DNA of 64,000 nt, from NCBI RefSeq assembly GCF_004803505.1, contig NZ_SSWH01000001.1, positions 62,001 through 126,000 on the forward strand, given 5' to 3'. Shown in pieces: positions 30,755 to 40,029 of this stretch. Both the position numbers and the translations under genes were made by a program. This DNA is from Arthrobacter echini. Lineage in GTDB: Bacteria > Actinomycetota > Actinomycetes > Actinomycetales > Micrococcaceae. The notes below the pieces were generated by a model. It worked only from the letters and a program-made list of their open reading frames with translations. It had not been told where the DNA came from and made no database searches. Position 1 is the stretch's first letter. Every line of letters begins with the position of its first letter.

Positions 30755-32614
30755 ATGACGGACATCACCCCCACCGGCAGCACGGCCGACCAGTCAGAGA
30801 ACCCGGACGCGCCGCTGCTCGAGGTGCGCGACCTCGAGGTGAGATTCCGGACGACCCACGGCGAGGTCAAGGCGGTGGAGAACGCCAGTTTCTCGCTTCC
30901 GCGCGGCAGCGCCCTCGCCATCGTCGGGGAGTCCGGATCGGGTAAGTCCACGACGGCGATGGCCTGCATCGGTCTGCTGCCCACCAACGGTGAGGTCGTC
31001 AGCGGCAGCATCATGTTCGAGGGCCAGGACCTCGCGCACCTGCCCGAGGCGAAGATGCGCGCCATCCGTGGCCGGGCGATCGGCCTGGTGCCGCAGGACC
31101 CGATGTCCAACCTCAACCCCGTGACGAAGATCGGTACGCAGGTCGGTGAGACCCTGCTCGTCCATGGCATGGCGACCAGGAAGAACGTCAAGCAGCGGGT
31201 CATCGAGGTGCTGACCGCGGCGGGACTGCCCGACGCCGGTGAGCGAGCCAAACAGTATCCCCACGAGTTCTCCGGCGGCATGCGTCAGCGTGCCCTCATC
31301 GCGATCGGGCTGGCCTGCCAGCCTCGCCTGCTGATCGCCGATGAACCGACGAGCGCGCTGGACGTGACGGTGCAGCGCACCATCCTCGACCAGATCGATT
31401 CCATGACGGAACAGCTGGGCACGTCGGTGCTGCTCATCACCCACGACCTCGGGCTGGCCGCCGAGCGTGCCTCCCAGCTCGTGGTCATGCACCGCGGACG
31501 CGTCGTGGAGGCCGGACCCGCCGAGCAGTTGCTCAACGATCCGCAGCACCCGTACACGCAGTCGCTCGTCCGCGCCGCCCCGAGTGTGGCTGCCGTGCGC
31601 CTGCGCCCCGGCGCGTTCACCGTCGATACCGCCACGCGCCAGAAGCTGGCCGAGGAGGCCTTCGCCGGGCATGAGGCCGGACACGAGTCCGCGCACGGTC
31701 CGCAGCATGGAGGCGGGACCGGCGTGCCCGGCGTCGGGACATCCGGCACCGGGTCGCACGCTGCGTCGTCGTCGGAGCGGCCTGTCGCAGCCGGGCAGGA
31801 GCAGTCCTCTGCCCCCGCGAACATCGTGGAGATCCGGGATCTCACGAAGGTCTACAGGCGCAGGGGCAGCAAGGACGACTTCTACGCGGTGAAGGACGTC
31901 ACCCTCGATGTACCGCGCGGGCAGACCGTCGCCATCGTGGGCGAGTCCGGCTCGGGCAAGACCACTACGGCGCGTATGCTGCTGAAGCTCATCGAACCGA
32001 CGTCGGGCTCCATGATGTTCGACGGTATGGATGTCGCCGCACTCGACAAGGCCCAGCTCAACGACTTCCGCCAGCGCGTGCAGCCCATCTTCCAGGACCC
32101 CTACTCCTCGCTGAATCCCATGTTCACGATCGAGCGGATCGTCGAGGAGCCCCTGAACACCTACAAGCGCGGGTCGCGGAAGGAACGCACCGCGCGGGTC
32201 CGTGAGCTGATGGACCAGGTCTCCCTTCCACACAATGCCCTCCGGAGGTACCCCGCGGAACTCTCGGGGGGTCAGCGGCAGCGCGTGGCGATCGCCCGCG
32301 CGCTCGCCCTGCAGCCCGAACTGATCGTGTGTGACGAACCGGTGTCCGCGCTCGATGTCCTGGTACAGGCGCAGATCCTCGAACTCCTCGGTGACCTGCA
32401 GTCGGAACTGGGCCTGAGCTACCTGTTCATCTCGCACGATCTCGCGGTGGTGCGCCTCATCTCGGACTACGTCTGCGTGATGAAGGACGGAGAGCTGGTG
32501 GAGGCGGCCAGCTCGGAGGAGGTCTTCCAGAACCCGCGCCACCCCTATACCCGGAGGCTCCTGGCCTCCATCCCCGGCAACGAGCTCGAGATCGACGAGG
32601 ACCTCGCCTCGTAA
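30755..32614 (+). CDS. Dipeptide/oligopeptide ABC transporter, fused double ATP-binding protein
   Basis: 619 residues made of two complete ABC ATPase domains (DppD-like then DppF-like) joined by a Gly/Ser/Ala-rich linker of about 60 residues. Each has Walker A GESGSGKST or GESGSGKTT (near residues 58 and 395), a signature ([24 protein letters not shown]), Walker B (LLIADEPTSALD, LIVCDEPVSALD) and an H-loop (LLITHDLGLAAE, LFISHDLAVVR). Oligopeptide-specific C-terminal extensions (HPYTQSL, HPYTRRLL) are present. It converges with the binding-protein/permease operon on the other strand, which has no other ATPase, so it is the likely energiser of that importer. Confidence 0.95.
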   Translation: MTDITPTGSTADQSENPDAPLLEVRDLEVRFRTTHGEVKAVENASFSLPRGSALAIVGESGSGKSTTAMACIGLLPTNGEVVSGSIMFEGQDLAHLPEAKMRAIRGRAIGLVPQDPMSNLNPVTKIGTQVGETLLVHGMATRKNVKQRVIEVLTAAGLPDAGERAKQYPHEFSGGMRQRALIAIGLACQPRLLIADEPTSALDVTVQRTILDQIDSMTEQLGTSVLLITHDLGLAAERASQLVVMHRGRVVEAGPAEQLLNDPQHPYTQSLVRAAPSVAAVRLRPGAFTVDTATRQKLAEEAFAGHEAGHESAHGPQHGGGTGVPGVGTSGTGSHAASSSERPVAAGQEQSSAPANIVEIRDLTKVYRRRGSKDDFYAVKDVTLDVPRGQTVAIVGESGSGKTTTARMLLKLIEPTSGSMMFDGMDVAALDKAQLNDFRQRVQPIFQDPYSSLNPMFTIERIVEEPLNTYKRGSRKERTARVRELMDQVSLPHNALRRYPAELSGGQRQRVAIARALALQPELIVCDEPVSALDVLVQAQILELLGDLQSELGLSYLFISHDLAVVRLISDYVCVMKDGELVEAASSEEVFQNPRHPYTRRLLASIPGNELEIDEDLAS

Positions 32615-32664
32615 GCGTCGTGGTACGGCTGAGCGGCAGGACGCAGCGCCGGCGCCGGCGCCCG

Positions 32665-33606
32665 CTACTTCGTCCGGGTCTTCGGGTCAAGTGCCTCACG
32701 CAGGGACTCGCCCAGCAGCGTGAACCCCAGCGCGGTGATCGCAATGCACGCGCCGGGCAGGAACGCCAGTTGCGGTGCCACCCCCAGTTCGGCCTGCGCG
32801 TAGGTGAGCATCCGCCCCCACTCCGCGGTCTGCGGGAGTCCGCCGCCGAGTCCGAGGAAGGACAGCGCGGCCGCATCGATCACCGCCGTGGCCAGTGTCA
32901 GGGTCGCCTGGACGATCACCGGGCCCATGCTGTTGGGCAGCAGGTGGCTCATGGTGATCGTCCGTCGGCTCAGCCCGAGGGTTTGCGCGGCGAGGATGTA
33001 GTCGGCTCCGCGCTGGGACAGCATGGTGGAGCGCAGGAGGCGCGCGAAGATGGGGATCTGCGAGACGCCGATGGCGATCATGATCGCGTAGGAGCTCTGA
33101 CCGAGCACCGCGGCGATGCTGACGGCGAGCAGCAGATTCGGGATGGACAGCAGGATGTCGACGAAGCGCATGATCAGGCTGTCCACCCACCCGCCGAAGC
33201 CGCCCGCCAGGACGCCGAGCAGCATGCCACCCGCCAGTCCGAGCGCGGTCGAGACCACACCGATCAGCAGTGACGCCTGCGCACCCCAGATGAGCTTGCT
33301 GAGCACGTCCCCACCGAAGCGGTCGAGGCCGAGCGGGAAGCCGTCGATGTCCCCCGGCCCCGGGATGCTGGTGGGGGTGATCTCGGTACGCCCCGGAAGG
33401 TCGTTGCCCCCGTATGGAGCCAGCAGAGGTGCGAACAGTGCCACGAGCAGGAACACGCCGATGATGACGGCGCCCGTGATCGCCTGCGGATTACGCCGCA
33501 ACCGGATGAAGGCACTGCGCCACAGACCTGCTCCACGCCCCGTGTCGATGGCGGGATCGTTCGGTGCGTCGGAACCGGCCGCTGCCGGGGGAAGAATGGT
33601 ACTCAC
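32665..33606 (-). CDS. dppC: Peptide ABC transporter permease (DppC-like)
   Basis: 313 residues. N-terminal cytoplasmic stretch, first membrane helix (AVIIGVFLLVALFAPLLAPYG), a periplasmic segment with LGLDRFGGDVLSKLIWGAQASL (typical of DppC/OppC), and the BPD_transp_1 domain with five helices. The EAA-type coupling loop is visible as ADYILAAQTLGLSRRTITMSHLLP. The GTG start overlaps the stop of dppB by 4 bp (GTGA). The 3' end faces the fused ATPase gene 50 bp away. Confidence 0.94.
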   Translation of the reverse strand: MSTILPPAAAGSDAPNDPAIDTGRGAGLWRSAFIRLRRNPQAITGAVIIGVFLLVALFAPLLAPYGGNDLPGRTEITPTSIPGPGDIDGFPLGLDRFGGDVLSKLIWGAQASLLIGVVSTALGLAGGMLLGVLAGGFGGWVDSLIMRFVDILLSIPNLLLAVSIAAVLGQSSYAIMIAIGVSQIPIFARLLRSTMLSQRGADYILAAQTLGLSRRTITMSHLLPNSMGPVIVQATLTLATAVIDAAALSFLGLGGGLPQTAEWGRMLTYAQAELGVAPQLAFLPGACIAITALGFTLLGESLREALDPKTRTK

Positions 33607-34640
33607 TGCACACGCACCCTCGGGTCGATGACGGAGTAGGACAGATCGACGATCAGATTGATCAGTGCGTAGAGGATGGCGATGAAGATGATGAAGCCCT
33701 GCAGCACGGGATAGTCGAGCCCGAAGATCGCGTCGCGGAGGAATCGTCCGATGCCGTTGAAGGCGAAGACCGTCTCGGTCAGCACGGCCCCGGAGATGAG
33801 CAGACCCAGCTGCAGACCGATCGTCGTGATCACCGGAAGCATCGCGTTGCGCAGGATGAAGCTGCCGCGGATGGTGCGCTCCATGAGTCCCTTGGCACGC
33901 GCCGTCCTCACGAAGTCCGCGTTCTGGACCTCCAGGACCGAGGCGCGCGTGATCCGCACGATGATGGCGAGCGGGATGGTGCCCAGCGCCAGACCCGGCA
34001 GGATGAGGTGCAGGAAGGCGTCCCATGCGGCGTCGTACTCGCCTGTCAGCAGGCCGTCCAGCACGTAGAAGTCGGTGTAGTGCGTGGCATTGATGCGTGG
34101 ATTCTGCCGGCCGTCGGGAGGCAGGAGCGACCACTGGATGGCGAAGAGGTACTTGAGGATGAACGCCAGGAAGAACACCGGCACCGTGATCCCGATCAGG
34201 CTGAGCACCACCGAGCCGTGGTCCACGAGCCGGCCGTAGTGGCGGGCTGCGAGGTAGCCGAGTGGGATGCCGACGCCGATCGCGAAGATCAGGGCGACGA
34301 TCGTGAGCTCCAGTGTTGCCGGGAAGCGGGTGGCGAACTCCTCGAGCACGGGCCGTCCGGTGCTGATGGAGACGCCGAAGTCACCCTGCAGGAGCTTGCC
34401 GATGTACGTGAAGTACTGCACGATCAGCGGGCGATCGAAGCCGTACAGCTCGTTCACGCGCGCGACGGCCTCGGGCGTCGCCTTCTCCCCGAGAAGTGCG
34501 GTGGCAGGGCCGCCGGGAAGGCTGCGGACCCACAGGAAGAGCAGGACGGACAGACCGAAGAGGGTGGGGATGAGCAGGGCTATCCGCTTACCGATGACGC
34601 GCAGCACTCGCGGGATCCTTCCGGGTTGATCTGCTGGCAC
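33603..34640 (-). CDS. dppB: Peptide ABC transporter permease (DppB-like)
   Basis: 345 residues with the DppB/OppB architecture: a first helix (RIALLIPTLFGLSVLLFLWV), the periplasmic conserved PGGPATALLG and LYGFDRPLIVQYFTYIGKLLQGDFGVS, and a membrane domain ending in the coupling loop ADFVRTARAKGLMERTI. Start GTG at 34640 with only a weak Shine-Dalgarno sequence. It is separated from the binding-protein gene by a strong hairpin and overlaps dppC. Confidence 0.94.
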   Translation of the reverse strand: MPADQPGRIPRVLRVIGKRIALLIPTLFGLSVLLFLWVRSLPGGPATALLGEKATPEAVARVNELYGFDRPLIVQYFTYIGKLLQGDFGVSISTGRPVLEEFATRFPATLELTIVALIFAIGVGIPLGYLAARHYGRLVDHGSVVLSLIGITVPVFFLAFILKYLFAIQWSLLPPDGRQNPRINATHYTDFYVLDGLLTGEYDAAWDAFLHLILPGLALGTIPLAIIVRITRASVLEVQNADFVRTARAKGLMERTIRGSFILRNAMLPVITTIGLQLGLLISGAVLTETVFAFNGIGRFLRDAIFGLDYPVLQGFIIFIAILYALINLIVDLSYSVIDPRVRVQ

Positions 34641-34672
34641 GGACTCTGCCGACTCGGACAGGGCCGGCGCAG

Positions 34673-34709
34673 CGCGGTCCGGTCACCGGGATGAGGTGAC
34701 CGGACCGCG
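34673..34709 (-). terminator. Hairpin between the binding-protein gene and dppB
   Basis: A perfect 14-bp GC-rich stem (34673-34686 with 34696-34709) around a 9-nt loop, just after the binding-protein stop and 33 bp before dppB. In many ABC operons such a hairpin partly terminates or protects the upstream mRNA so that the binding protein is made in excess. Confidence 0.75.
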
Positions 34710-34720
34710 TCGGACCATTC

Positions 34721-36415
34721 TTACTCGCTCAGCTCGATCTCGGTGAAGACCTCGTCGTTGACGGGGCTCGCCGGGTAGGAGGTGACGCGCGGCGCGAAGG
34801 CCAGCGACGGGGCGGGGTGGGCGAGCGGGACGGCGGGGTTGAACTCGGCGATCTGCTCGTTGATCTCCTGGTACAGCTCGGTCTGCTCGTCGCGGTCGCT
34901 GACGGCGCGCGCGTCCTCGAGCGCCGTGAACAGCTCGGGGTTGTCGAAGCCGAACTCCAGCTTCTCCTGCCCGAAGAAGACGCCGATGAAGTTGTCGGTG
35001 TCGTTGTAGTCGCCGGTCCACCCGAGCAGGTGCAGGCCGTGGTCCTCCGTGCCCTGCACCTGGTTCAGGTAGTCGGGCGACCAGGCCGCAGGTGCCGGTG
35101 TCACGGTGATGCCCACATCGCCGAGCTGGGCCTGCAGATTGGTGAAGACCTGCTCGGGCGTGGGCATGTAGGGCCGCGAGACGTTCGTCGGGTAGTTGAA
35201 CGTGACCTCGAAGCCGTCTGGGTACCCGGCCTCGGTGAGCAGTTCCCTCGCACGATCAGGATCGAAGTCGTACGTGGTGATGTCCTCGTTGTAGCCGTCC
35301 ACCACCTCGGGGATGAACTGCGTGGCGACCTCCGTGCCCTCTGGCAATGTCTGGTCCACCAGAGCCTGCTTGTCGATCGCGTGGGAGATCGCCTGGCGGA
35401 CCAGCGGATCCGCCAGCTCCGGCACGGCCTGGTTCATGCCCAGGTAGAGGATGGTGAAGGGCGCGCGGGACACGATGTTGTAGCCGGCGTCCGCCAGGGA
35501 CTGCGTGTCGGCGGGGGCCACGAGGTCATAGCCGTCGATCGTCCCGGCCTCGAGGGCCTGCCGTCGAGCCTGCGGGTCGTCGATGATCCGGAAGATCGTG
35601 TTGGTGATCTGGCCCTTGTCGCCCCAGTAGTCGTCGTAGATGGACAGTTCGAGCTGCTGCCCTACGTTCCAGGAATCGAACGTGAACGGTCCCGTTCCCA
35701 CTGGATGCTCGAGGGCGTACTCGCTGAGCGAGGGTGCCTCGGCGGTGCCCCCGATGTCGTCGGCGGAGTACTCCTCGAGTGCCGTCGGGCTCTACATGGC
35801 GAAGGCGGGCAGCGACAGCGCCGGGATGAAGCCGGCGAACGGCTTCGCGAGATTGATGGTGACCTCGCTGTCCCCGTTGGCCTCGCAGGACTCGTAGACC
35901 GCGTCCTCGGGATCGTCGGCGAAGCCGCGGAACAGCGAGCCGTAGTAGTACGAGGTGGTCTCGGCCTGCTGGATCCCGGTCCAGTTGTACCAGCGGTCGA
36001 AGTTGAAGCAGACGGCGTCGGCGTTGAACGGGGTGCCGTCGTGGAAGGTCACGCCCTCCTTGAGCTGGAAGACGGTGGACATCCCGTCCTCCGCGGTCTC
36101 CCAGGACTCGGCGAGCAGCGGAGCGGGATCGGCAGTGCCCGGCTCCACCCCGACGAGGCCCTCGAAGATCTGTCGGCTGACGCGGAACGACTCCCCATCG
36201 CTGGCGAAGGCGGGGTCGAGCGACTTCGGATCCGACGACGCCGCGAAGACGAAGGTCGAGTCCACGGCCGAGTCGCCGTCGGCTCCGGCGTCATCCTCGC
36301 GTTCGCTCTGCACGCACCCGGTGAGCAGCAGCGCAGCGACGGAGATCCCGGCGGTGAGCGCAGCGCGTTTTCTCGCGATCCCCGCGCCGCGCACGGAGCT
36401 GACTCGTTTGGACAT
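34721..36415 (-). pseudogene. dppA: Peptide-binding lipoprotein (DppA-like) interrupted by one in-frame amber codon
   Basis: A 565-codon frame for an SBP_bac_5 solute-binding lipoprotein: signal peptide with lipobox LLLTGC near residue 36, then DPKSLDPAF, and a C-terminal half containing VGTGPFTFDSW and YPDGFEVTFNYP. The frame is intact on both sides of a single TAG at 35794-35792 (codon 208), which lies between LSLPAFAM and SPTALEEY. Aligned family members usually have an amino acid, often Gln, here; CAG to TAG is one transition. Downstream reinitiation at GTG 35701 would give a fragment lacking a signal peptide. Could be a recent mutation, a sequencing error or suppressed. GGGAG precedes the ATG at 36415. 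Confidence 0.88.
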
Positions 36416-36663
36416 GTTGTACTCCCTGATGGACGAGTGGCGGACTCCGCGATCAGCGTCGTCCCTGATGATCTCGACGCGCAGCGTCCCGATCCGTGTG
36501 ACGAGCCTAACTTCAAGGAGGGCCGGATACGGTAATTCAAGGACAATTGGTGTATTTCCGTGATCGGGATCCGGCATCGTAACGCGCGGACACCGGATGC
36601 TGGCCGGGCATCTGACGACGCAGGCCGACCGACGGGCGGGATCGCGAGGGAACGGAGAACACA

Positions 36664-37677
36664 ATGGCCGGAGAGACCGCAGAGCGCTACAGGCGCTTCG
36701 CGGAGATCGAGGCGCGGGGGTATTCGCCCCTGTACGAGGCGTGGTGCCTGCGCATCGGCGCGGACCCTGCCGTCCTCGATCTCCTCGACACGCTGCCGTC
36801 ACCGCGCCGTCAGCCCAATCTGTTCCTCGGAGCCGCACGTTTCGTCGGGGCGCCGCTGGGTGACTACGAGGACTTCAGGTCCTTCGTCCTCGAGCACTGG
36901 AACAGCGTCGAGCAGGTCATGCTGCACCGCACCACCCAGACCAACGAGGCCGGCCGGTGCGCGGTGCTCCTGCCCTCCCTCGCCATGATCAGCGCGCACG
37001 AGGGCAGACCGCTCGCCCTGATCGAGGCAGGTGCCTCCGCGGGTGCCTGCCTCTATCCCGACCGCTACGCCTACGCCTACTCCCCCGGCCCCGAACTGCA
37101 GCCGCCCGGCGGCTCAGCGATCCCGGCGATCAGCTGCTCCGTCAGCGGTGACGTGCCCTTCCCGGCGTCGCTTCCGACGGTCAGCTGGCGCGCCGGTGTG
37201 GACCTGAATCCCCTCGATGCGGGCGACGATGACGACGCTCGCTGGCTCGAGGCGCTCGTGTGGCCGGAGCACCACTTCCGTGCCGAGCGCCTCCGCGCCG
37301 CCCTAGGGGTGGTCCGCGCCGACCCGCCCACCCTCGTGCGCGGGGATCTGAACGAGCAGCTGCTGCCGCTGATCGATCAGGCGCCACGGGACGCCGTCGT
37401 CGTCGTGTTCCACAGCGCTGTCCTCGCCTATCTCGACGCTGCCGGACGGAACCGGTTCCGCGACACCATGCTCGAGCTCACGGCCGATCGCACCCCACCG
37501 GTGCACTGGCTCTCCCACGAGGGCCACGGAACCCTGACCGGCGTCGACGATGCGCTGGCGAAGGAACCGGAGGAAGCCGACGGTCGCTTCGTACTGCGAC
37601 ACAACGGGCACGCGATCGCGCGGACCGGCCCGCACGGCCAGTCGATCGACTGGCTCGGGGGCGCTCCGGTGTCCTGA
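36664..37677 (+). CDS. DUF2332 family protein
   Basis: 337 residues, cytosolic, with no known function. The family signature parts seen are AEIEARGYSPLYEAWCLRI at the N-terminus, QPNLFLGAARFVGAP and, in the middle, LALIEAGASAGACLYPDRYAYAY, a segment that resembles a nucleotide- or SAM-type Gly-rich loop. The C-terminus has VVVFHSAVLAYL. A GGAGA motif precedes the ATG by 6 nt. It is divergent from the peptide-binding lipoprotein gene and followed 37 bp later by the convergent deacetylase. Confidence 0.87.
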   Translation: MAGETAERYRRFAEIEARGYSPLYEAWCLRIGADPAVLDLLDTLPSPRRQPNLFLGAARFVGAPLGDYEDFRSFVLEHWNSVEQVMLHRTTQTNEAGRCAVLLPSLAMISAHEGRPLALIEAGASAGACLYPDRYAYAYSPGPELQPPGGSAIPAISCSVSGDVPFPASLPTVSWRAGVDLNPLDAGDDDDARWLEALVWPEHHFRAERLRAALGVVRADPPTLVRGDLNEQLLPLIDQAPRDAVVVVFHSAVLAYLDAAGRNRFRDTMLELTADRTPPVHWLSHEGHGTLTGVDDALAKEPEEADGRFVLRHNGHAIARTGPHGQSIDWLGGAPVS

Positions 37678-37714
37678 TCAGCGCCGATTGACTGCCCCGC
37701 AGCCGGTAGAGCGC

Positions 37715-38455
37715 TCAGCGCAGGCGCAGACGCGCCTCATGGCGCACCATTCGGGCCATCAAGTGTGCGGGTGTGTCCCGGGGGCTCACGTAGCAGCGTG
37801 GCAGGACGGCACGATCACCAGGCGTGTAGTCCCCGATCACGCAGCCGTAGTCGTAACCCGCCGCCCGGACCGCATCCGCCGCGGCGTCGTCGAAGTCACC
37901 GTACGGGTAGCAGAAACCGGGAACCTCGCTCTGCAGAATGTCCTGGAGGACGTCCCTGCTGCCGGCAATCTCGGTACGCAGCACTTCCGGCGGGGCACCG
38001 GCGAGATGCGGGTGACTCATCGTATGGCTGCCGACTTCATGCCCAGCCGCAGCAACAGAGCGCACTTGCTCGGCGTTCAGGAGCCCGAGCCTCGGGCCCT
38101 CGTCCCACTCGTTGGTCCGACCGAGACGGCCAGTCACCACGTAGAGGGTGCTCGTCATCCCGTGCCGCTCCAGGACGGGCAGTGCATATTCGGTGAAATC
38201 GGTGTACCCATCGTCGAAGGTCAGCCCTACCAGACGCCGTGCCCGCCCCCGTTCCTGGGCATGCAGGAGCTCCGCCATCGACACTCCGCGCAGGCCGAGC
38301 CGCCGCAGAAACCTCATGTGCCGGTCAAGCCGATCCGGGTGGACACGCAGCCGGTAGGGGTCAGGACGCTCCGAGGGGTTGATCGAGTGGTACATGAACA
38401 CAGGTGGGAGCATCATGCCCGTCCGCTGTCGGCGGCCGTCCGGTGCGTCGATCAC
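37715..38455 (-). CDS. Polysaccharide deacetylase (NodB homology domain)
   Basis: 246 residues, carbohydrate esterase family 4. Motif 1 TFDDGYTD carries the catalytic base and metal-binding Asp; motif 2 GSHTMSHPHL supplies the two zinc-binding His; motif 3 appears as CYPYGDFDD. No signal peptide or membrane segment is seen, so a cytosolic or non-classically exported enzyme is implied, acting on an N-acetylated sugar polymer or precursor. GTG start at 38455 with GAGGTGA 8 nt upstream; an internal ATG at 38416 is possible. Confidence 0.92.
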   Translation of the reverse strand: MIDAPDGRRQRTGMMLPPVFMYHSINPSERPDPYRLRVHPDRLDRHMRFLRRLGLRGVSMAELLHAQERGRARRLVGLTFDDGYTDFTEYALPVLERHGMTSTLYVVTGRLGRTNEWDEGPRLGLLNAEQVRSVAAAGHEVGSHTMSHPHLAGAPPEVLRTEIAGSRDVLQDILQSEVPGFCYPYGDFDDAAADAVRAAGYDYGCVIGDYTPGDRAVLPRCYVSPRDTPAHLMARMVRHEARLRLR

Positions 38456-38515
38456 GGTGCTTCACCTCGTCCGAAGGTCGTGCAGGCAATCGTATCAACC
38501 CCTGTCAGCCCGCCA

Positions 38516-39718
38516 TCAGCGCCGGTTGCACTGCCCCGCAGAGACCGCGTCCTCGAGGCTCAGGGCGCTTTCGACGATGGGCCGCAGTTCCTCCAGCGAG
38601 AGGGCGTACCCCACGGGGGCATCGGTGGTGGACTTGGCGAAGACCACACCGGCCACGCGGCCCTGCAGGTCCAGCAGCGGCCCACCCGAGTTCCCCTGCT
38701 GGACGTTCGCTGCGAGGCTGTACACCGTCAGCGGCTGGGCATCGACGCCGTAGATGTTGTTCACCAGAACGGGCGAGAGCCCCTGCACGCTGGCGGGCTG
38801 GATCCGGTAGGGACCTCCGGCGGGGTAGCCGGCGAAGGCAGCCGTGGTGCCGTTCTCCAGTTCCTCGCCGAGCGGCAACGGGGCCGCCTGGAGGTCGTCG
38901 ACGGCGATCACCGCGAGATCGCGGGACGTGTCGAGCCGCACCACACGCCCGGGAAGAGCGACCTCACCGGGCACCTCGACGACGGGCTCACCGACGCCCG
39001 CCACGACGTGAGCGTTGGTGATCACGCGACCGGGGGCGATGACGAAACCCGAGCCGGTCTGGTTCTGCCCGCACTGGTACGCCGTGCCGGTGATACGGAC
39101 CACGGAGTCCGCCGCGGCAGCCAGTTCCGGTGTGTCGACGGCCGAATCCGGGACCACCGCAGCGGGCGCTGCGGGCGCAGCGCCGTCGAGAATGGTGGGG
39201 ATGCCCTCGTCCACGGCGATGGAGCGAAGCTGCGCCAACCACGAGCGCACCGGGCCCGGAGTGAGGGTGTCGATACCCTGAATGACCTGCGAGGAGGCGA
39301 TCTGCCGGGACAGCGCCGGCGCCCCGAGTGTGCCGACACTGAACGCGAGCATCGACAGGACCAGGGCAGCGACGACGAGATTCACGGCGCCGCCGAGGAT
39401 CCGATCGACCACGCGCAGGGGCGGGAAATCGGACCAGCGCCGGATGGACGCGCCGAGGGCTGCGCCCACCGCCTGCCCGACGACGACCAGCACGAGGACA
39501 GTACCGATGACGGCGATCAGGCGCCACGGATTGTCGGGCACCCAGCCACTGACCAGCGGTACCGCGAAGAAGGCGGCGACAGCACCGGCGACGAAACCGG
39601 CGATGCCGCCGAGCGTGACGAGGAAACCATTGCGAAGACCTGCGACGAGGTAGCCGAGGAGTACCACCACCAGGACGATGTCGAGGAGGGTGAACTCCGC
39701 GAGACTGATATCCGGCAC
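38516..39718 (-). CDS. marP: MarP-like membrane-anchored serine protease (CvpA + trypsin-like domain)
   Basis: 400 residues. Four N-terminal hydrophobic helices form a CvpA/colicin V production domain (from LLDIVLVVVLLGYLVAGLRNG to LVVAALVLSMLAFSVG). The C-terminal chymotrypsin-like protease faces outside: His237 in ITNAHVVAG, the Asp in SRDLAVIAVDD and Ser344 in QQGNSGGPLLD form the triad. In mycobacteria MarP is needed for acid and oxidative stress survival. Two Cys (YQCGQ, GQCNRR) may form the conserved disulfide. GTG start with GGGAGAT upstream. It lies near crp and nth as in other actinobacteria. Confidence 0.94.
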   Translation of the reverse strand: MPDISLAEFTLLDIVLVVVLLGYLVAGLRNGFLVTLGGIAGFVAGAVAAFFAVPLVSGWVPDNPWRLIAVIGTVLVLVVVGQAVGAALGASIRRWSDFPPLRVVDRILGGAVNLVVAALVLSMLAFSVGTLGAPALSRQIASSQVIQGIDTLTPGPVRSWLAQLRSIAVDEGIPTILDGAAPAAPAAVVPDSAVDTPELAAAADSVVRITGTAYQCGQNQTGSGFVIAPGRVITNAHVVAGVGEPVVEVPGEVALPGRVVRLDTSRDLAVIAVDDLQAAPLPLGEELENGTTAAFAGYPAGGPYRIQPASVQGLSPVLVNNIYGVDAQPLTVYSLAANVQQGNSGGPLLDLQGRVAGVVFAKSTTDAPVGYALSLEELRPIVESALSLEDAVSAGQCNRR

Positions 39719-39818
39719 CGATGATCTCCCTGGAGTGTGACGGGCTCTGATGGTCCCGTTGCTGGGAGAGATTCTAGCTGTGCCTGATGAGCGTCACGTG
39801 TGAGGTTCTCACTATCGA

Positions 39819-39866
39819 TGGGAACCGGGGCTCTCTCCCACGGACCGGCCGCGAGCAGTGGGAGGG
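39819..39866 (+). repeat. 48-bp direct repeat, copy 1
   Basis: Begins TGGGAACCGGGGCTC and ends GCAGTGGGAGGG; identical to 39982-40029. Internally TCCCAC and GTGGGA can pair to form a hairpin. Confidence 0.95.
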
Positions 39867-39885
39867 ACTGCCGGGCGGGCAGGAG

Positions 39886-39908
39886 CAGTGCGTCGTTCCC
39901 AGCACTCG
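39886..39908 (-). repeat. 23-bp inner motif, copy 1
   Basis: Contains CGTTCCCAGCACTCG; 22 of 23 bases match 39948-39970. Its reverse complement has the TGGGAAC core shared with the 48-bp repeats. Confidence 0.85.
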
Positions 39909-39947
39909 GGCTCGAAGAGCGGGACGGGAGCACCGGGCGCCCAGGCA

Positions 39948-39970
39948 CAGTGCATCGTTCCCAGCACTCG
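39948..39970 (-). repeat. 23-bp inner motif, copy 2
   Basis: Differs from copy 1 at one base (A for G at 39954). Lies 11 bp before the second 48-bp repeat. Confidence 0.85.
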
Positions 39971-39981
39971 ACGTCCGCCCG

Positions 39982-40029
39982 TGGGAACCGGGGCTCTCTC
40001 CCACGGACCGGCCGCGAGCAGTGGGAGGG
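39982..40029 (+). repeat. 48-bp direct repeat, copy 2
   Basis: Identical to copy 1; the two copies are separated by 115 bp and enclose the two inverted 23-bp motifs. Confidence 0.95.

Noticed and set aside
32650-32664. GC-only palindrome between the convergent ATPase and dppC genes as a terminator
   Set aside because: GCGCCGGCGCCGGCGC is symmetric by composition, with no clear loop or T-tract; evidence is insufficient.
39819-40029. CRISPR array in the marP-crp gap
   Set aside because: Only two 48-bp copies, a 115-bp spacer with its own repeats, no cas genes and no regular spacing.
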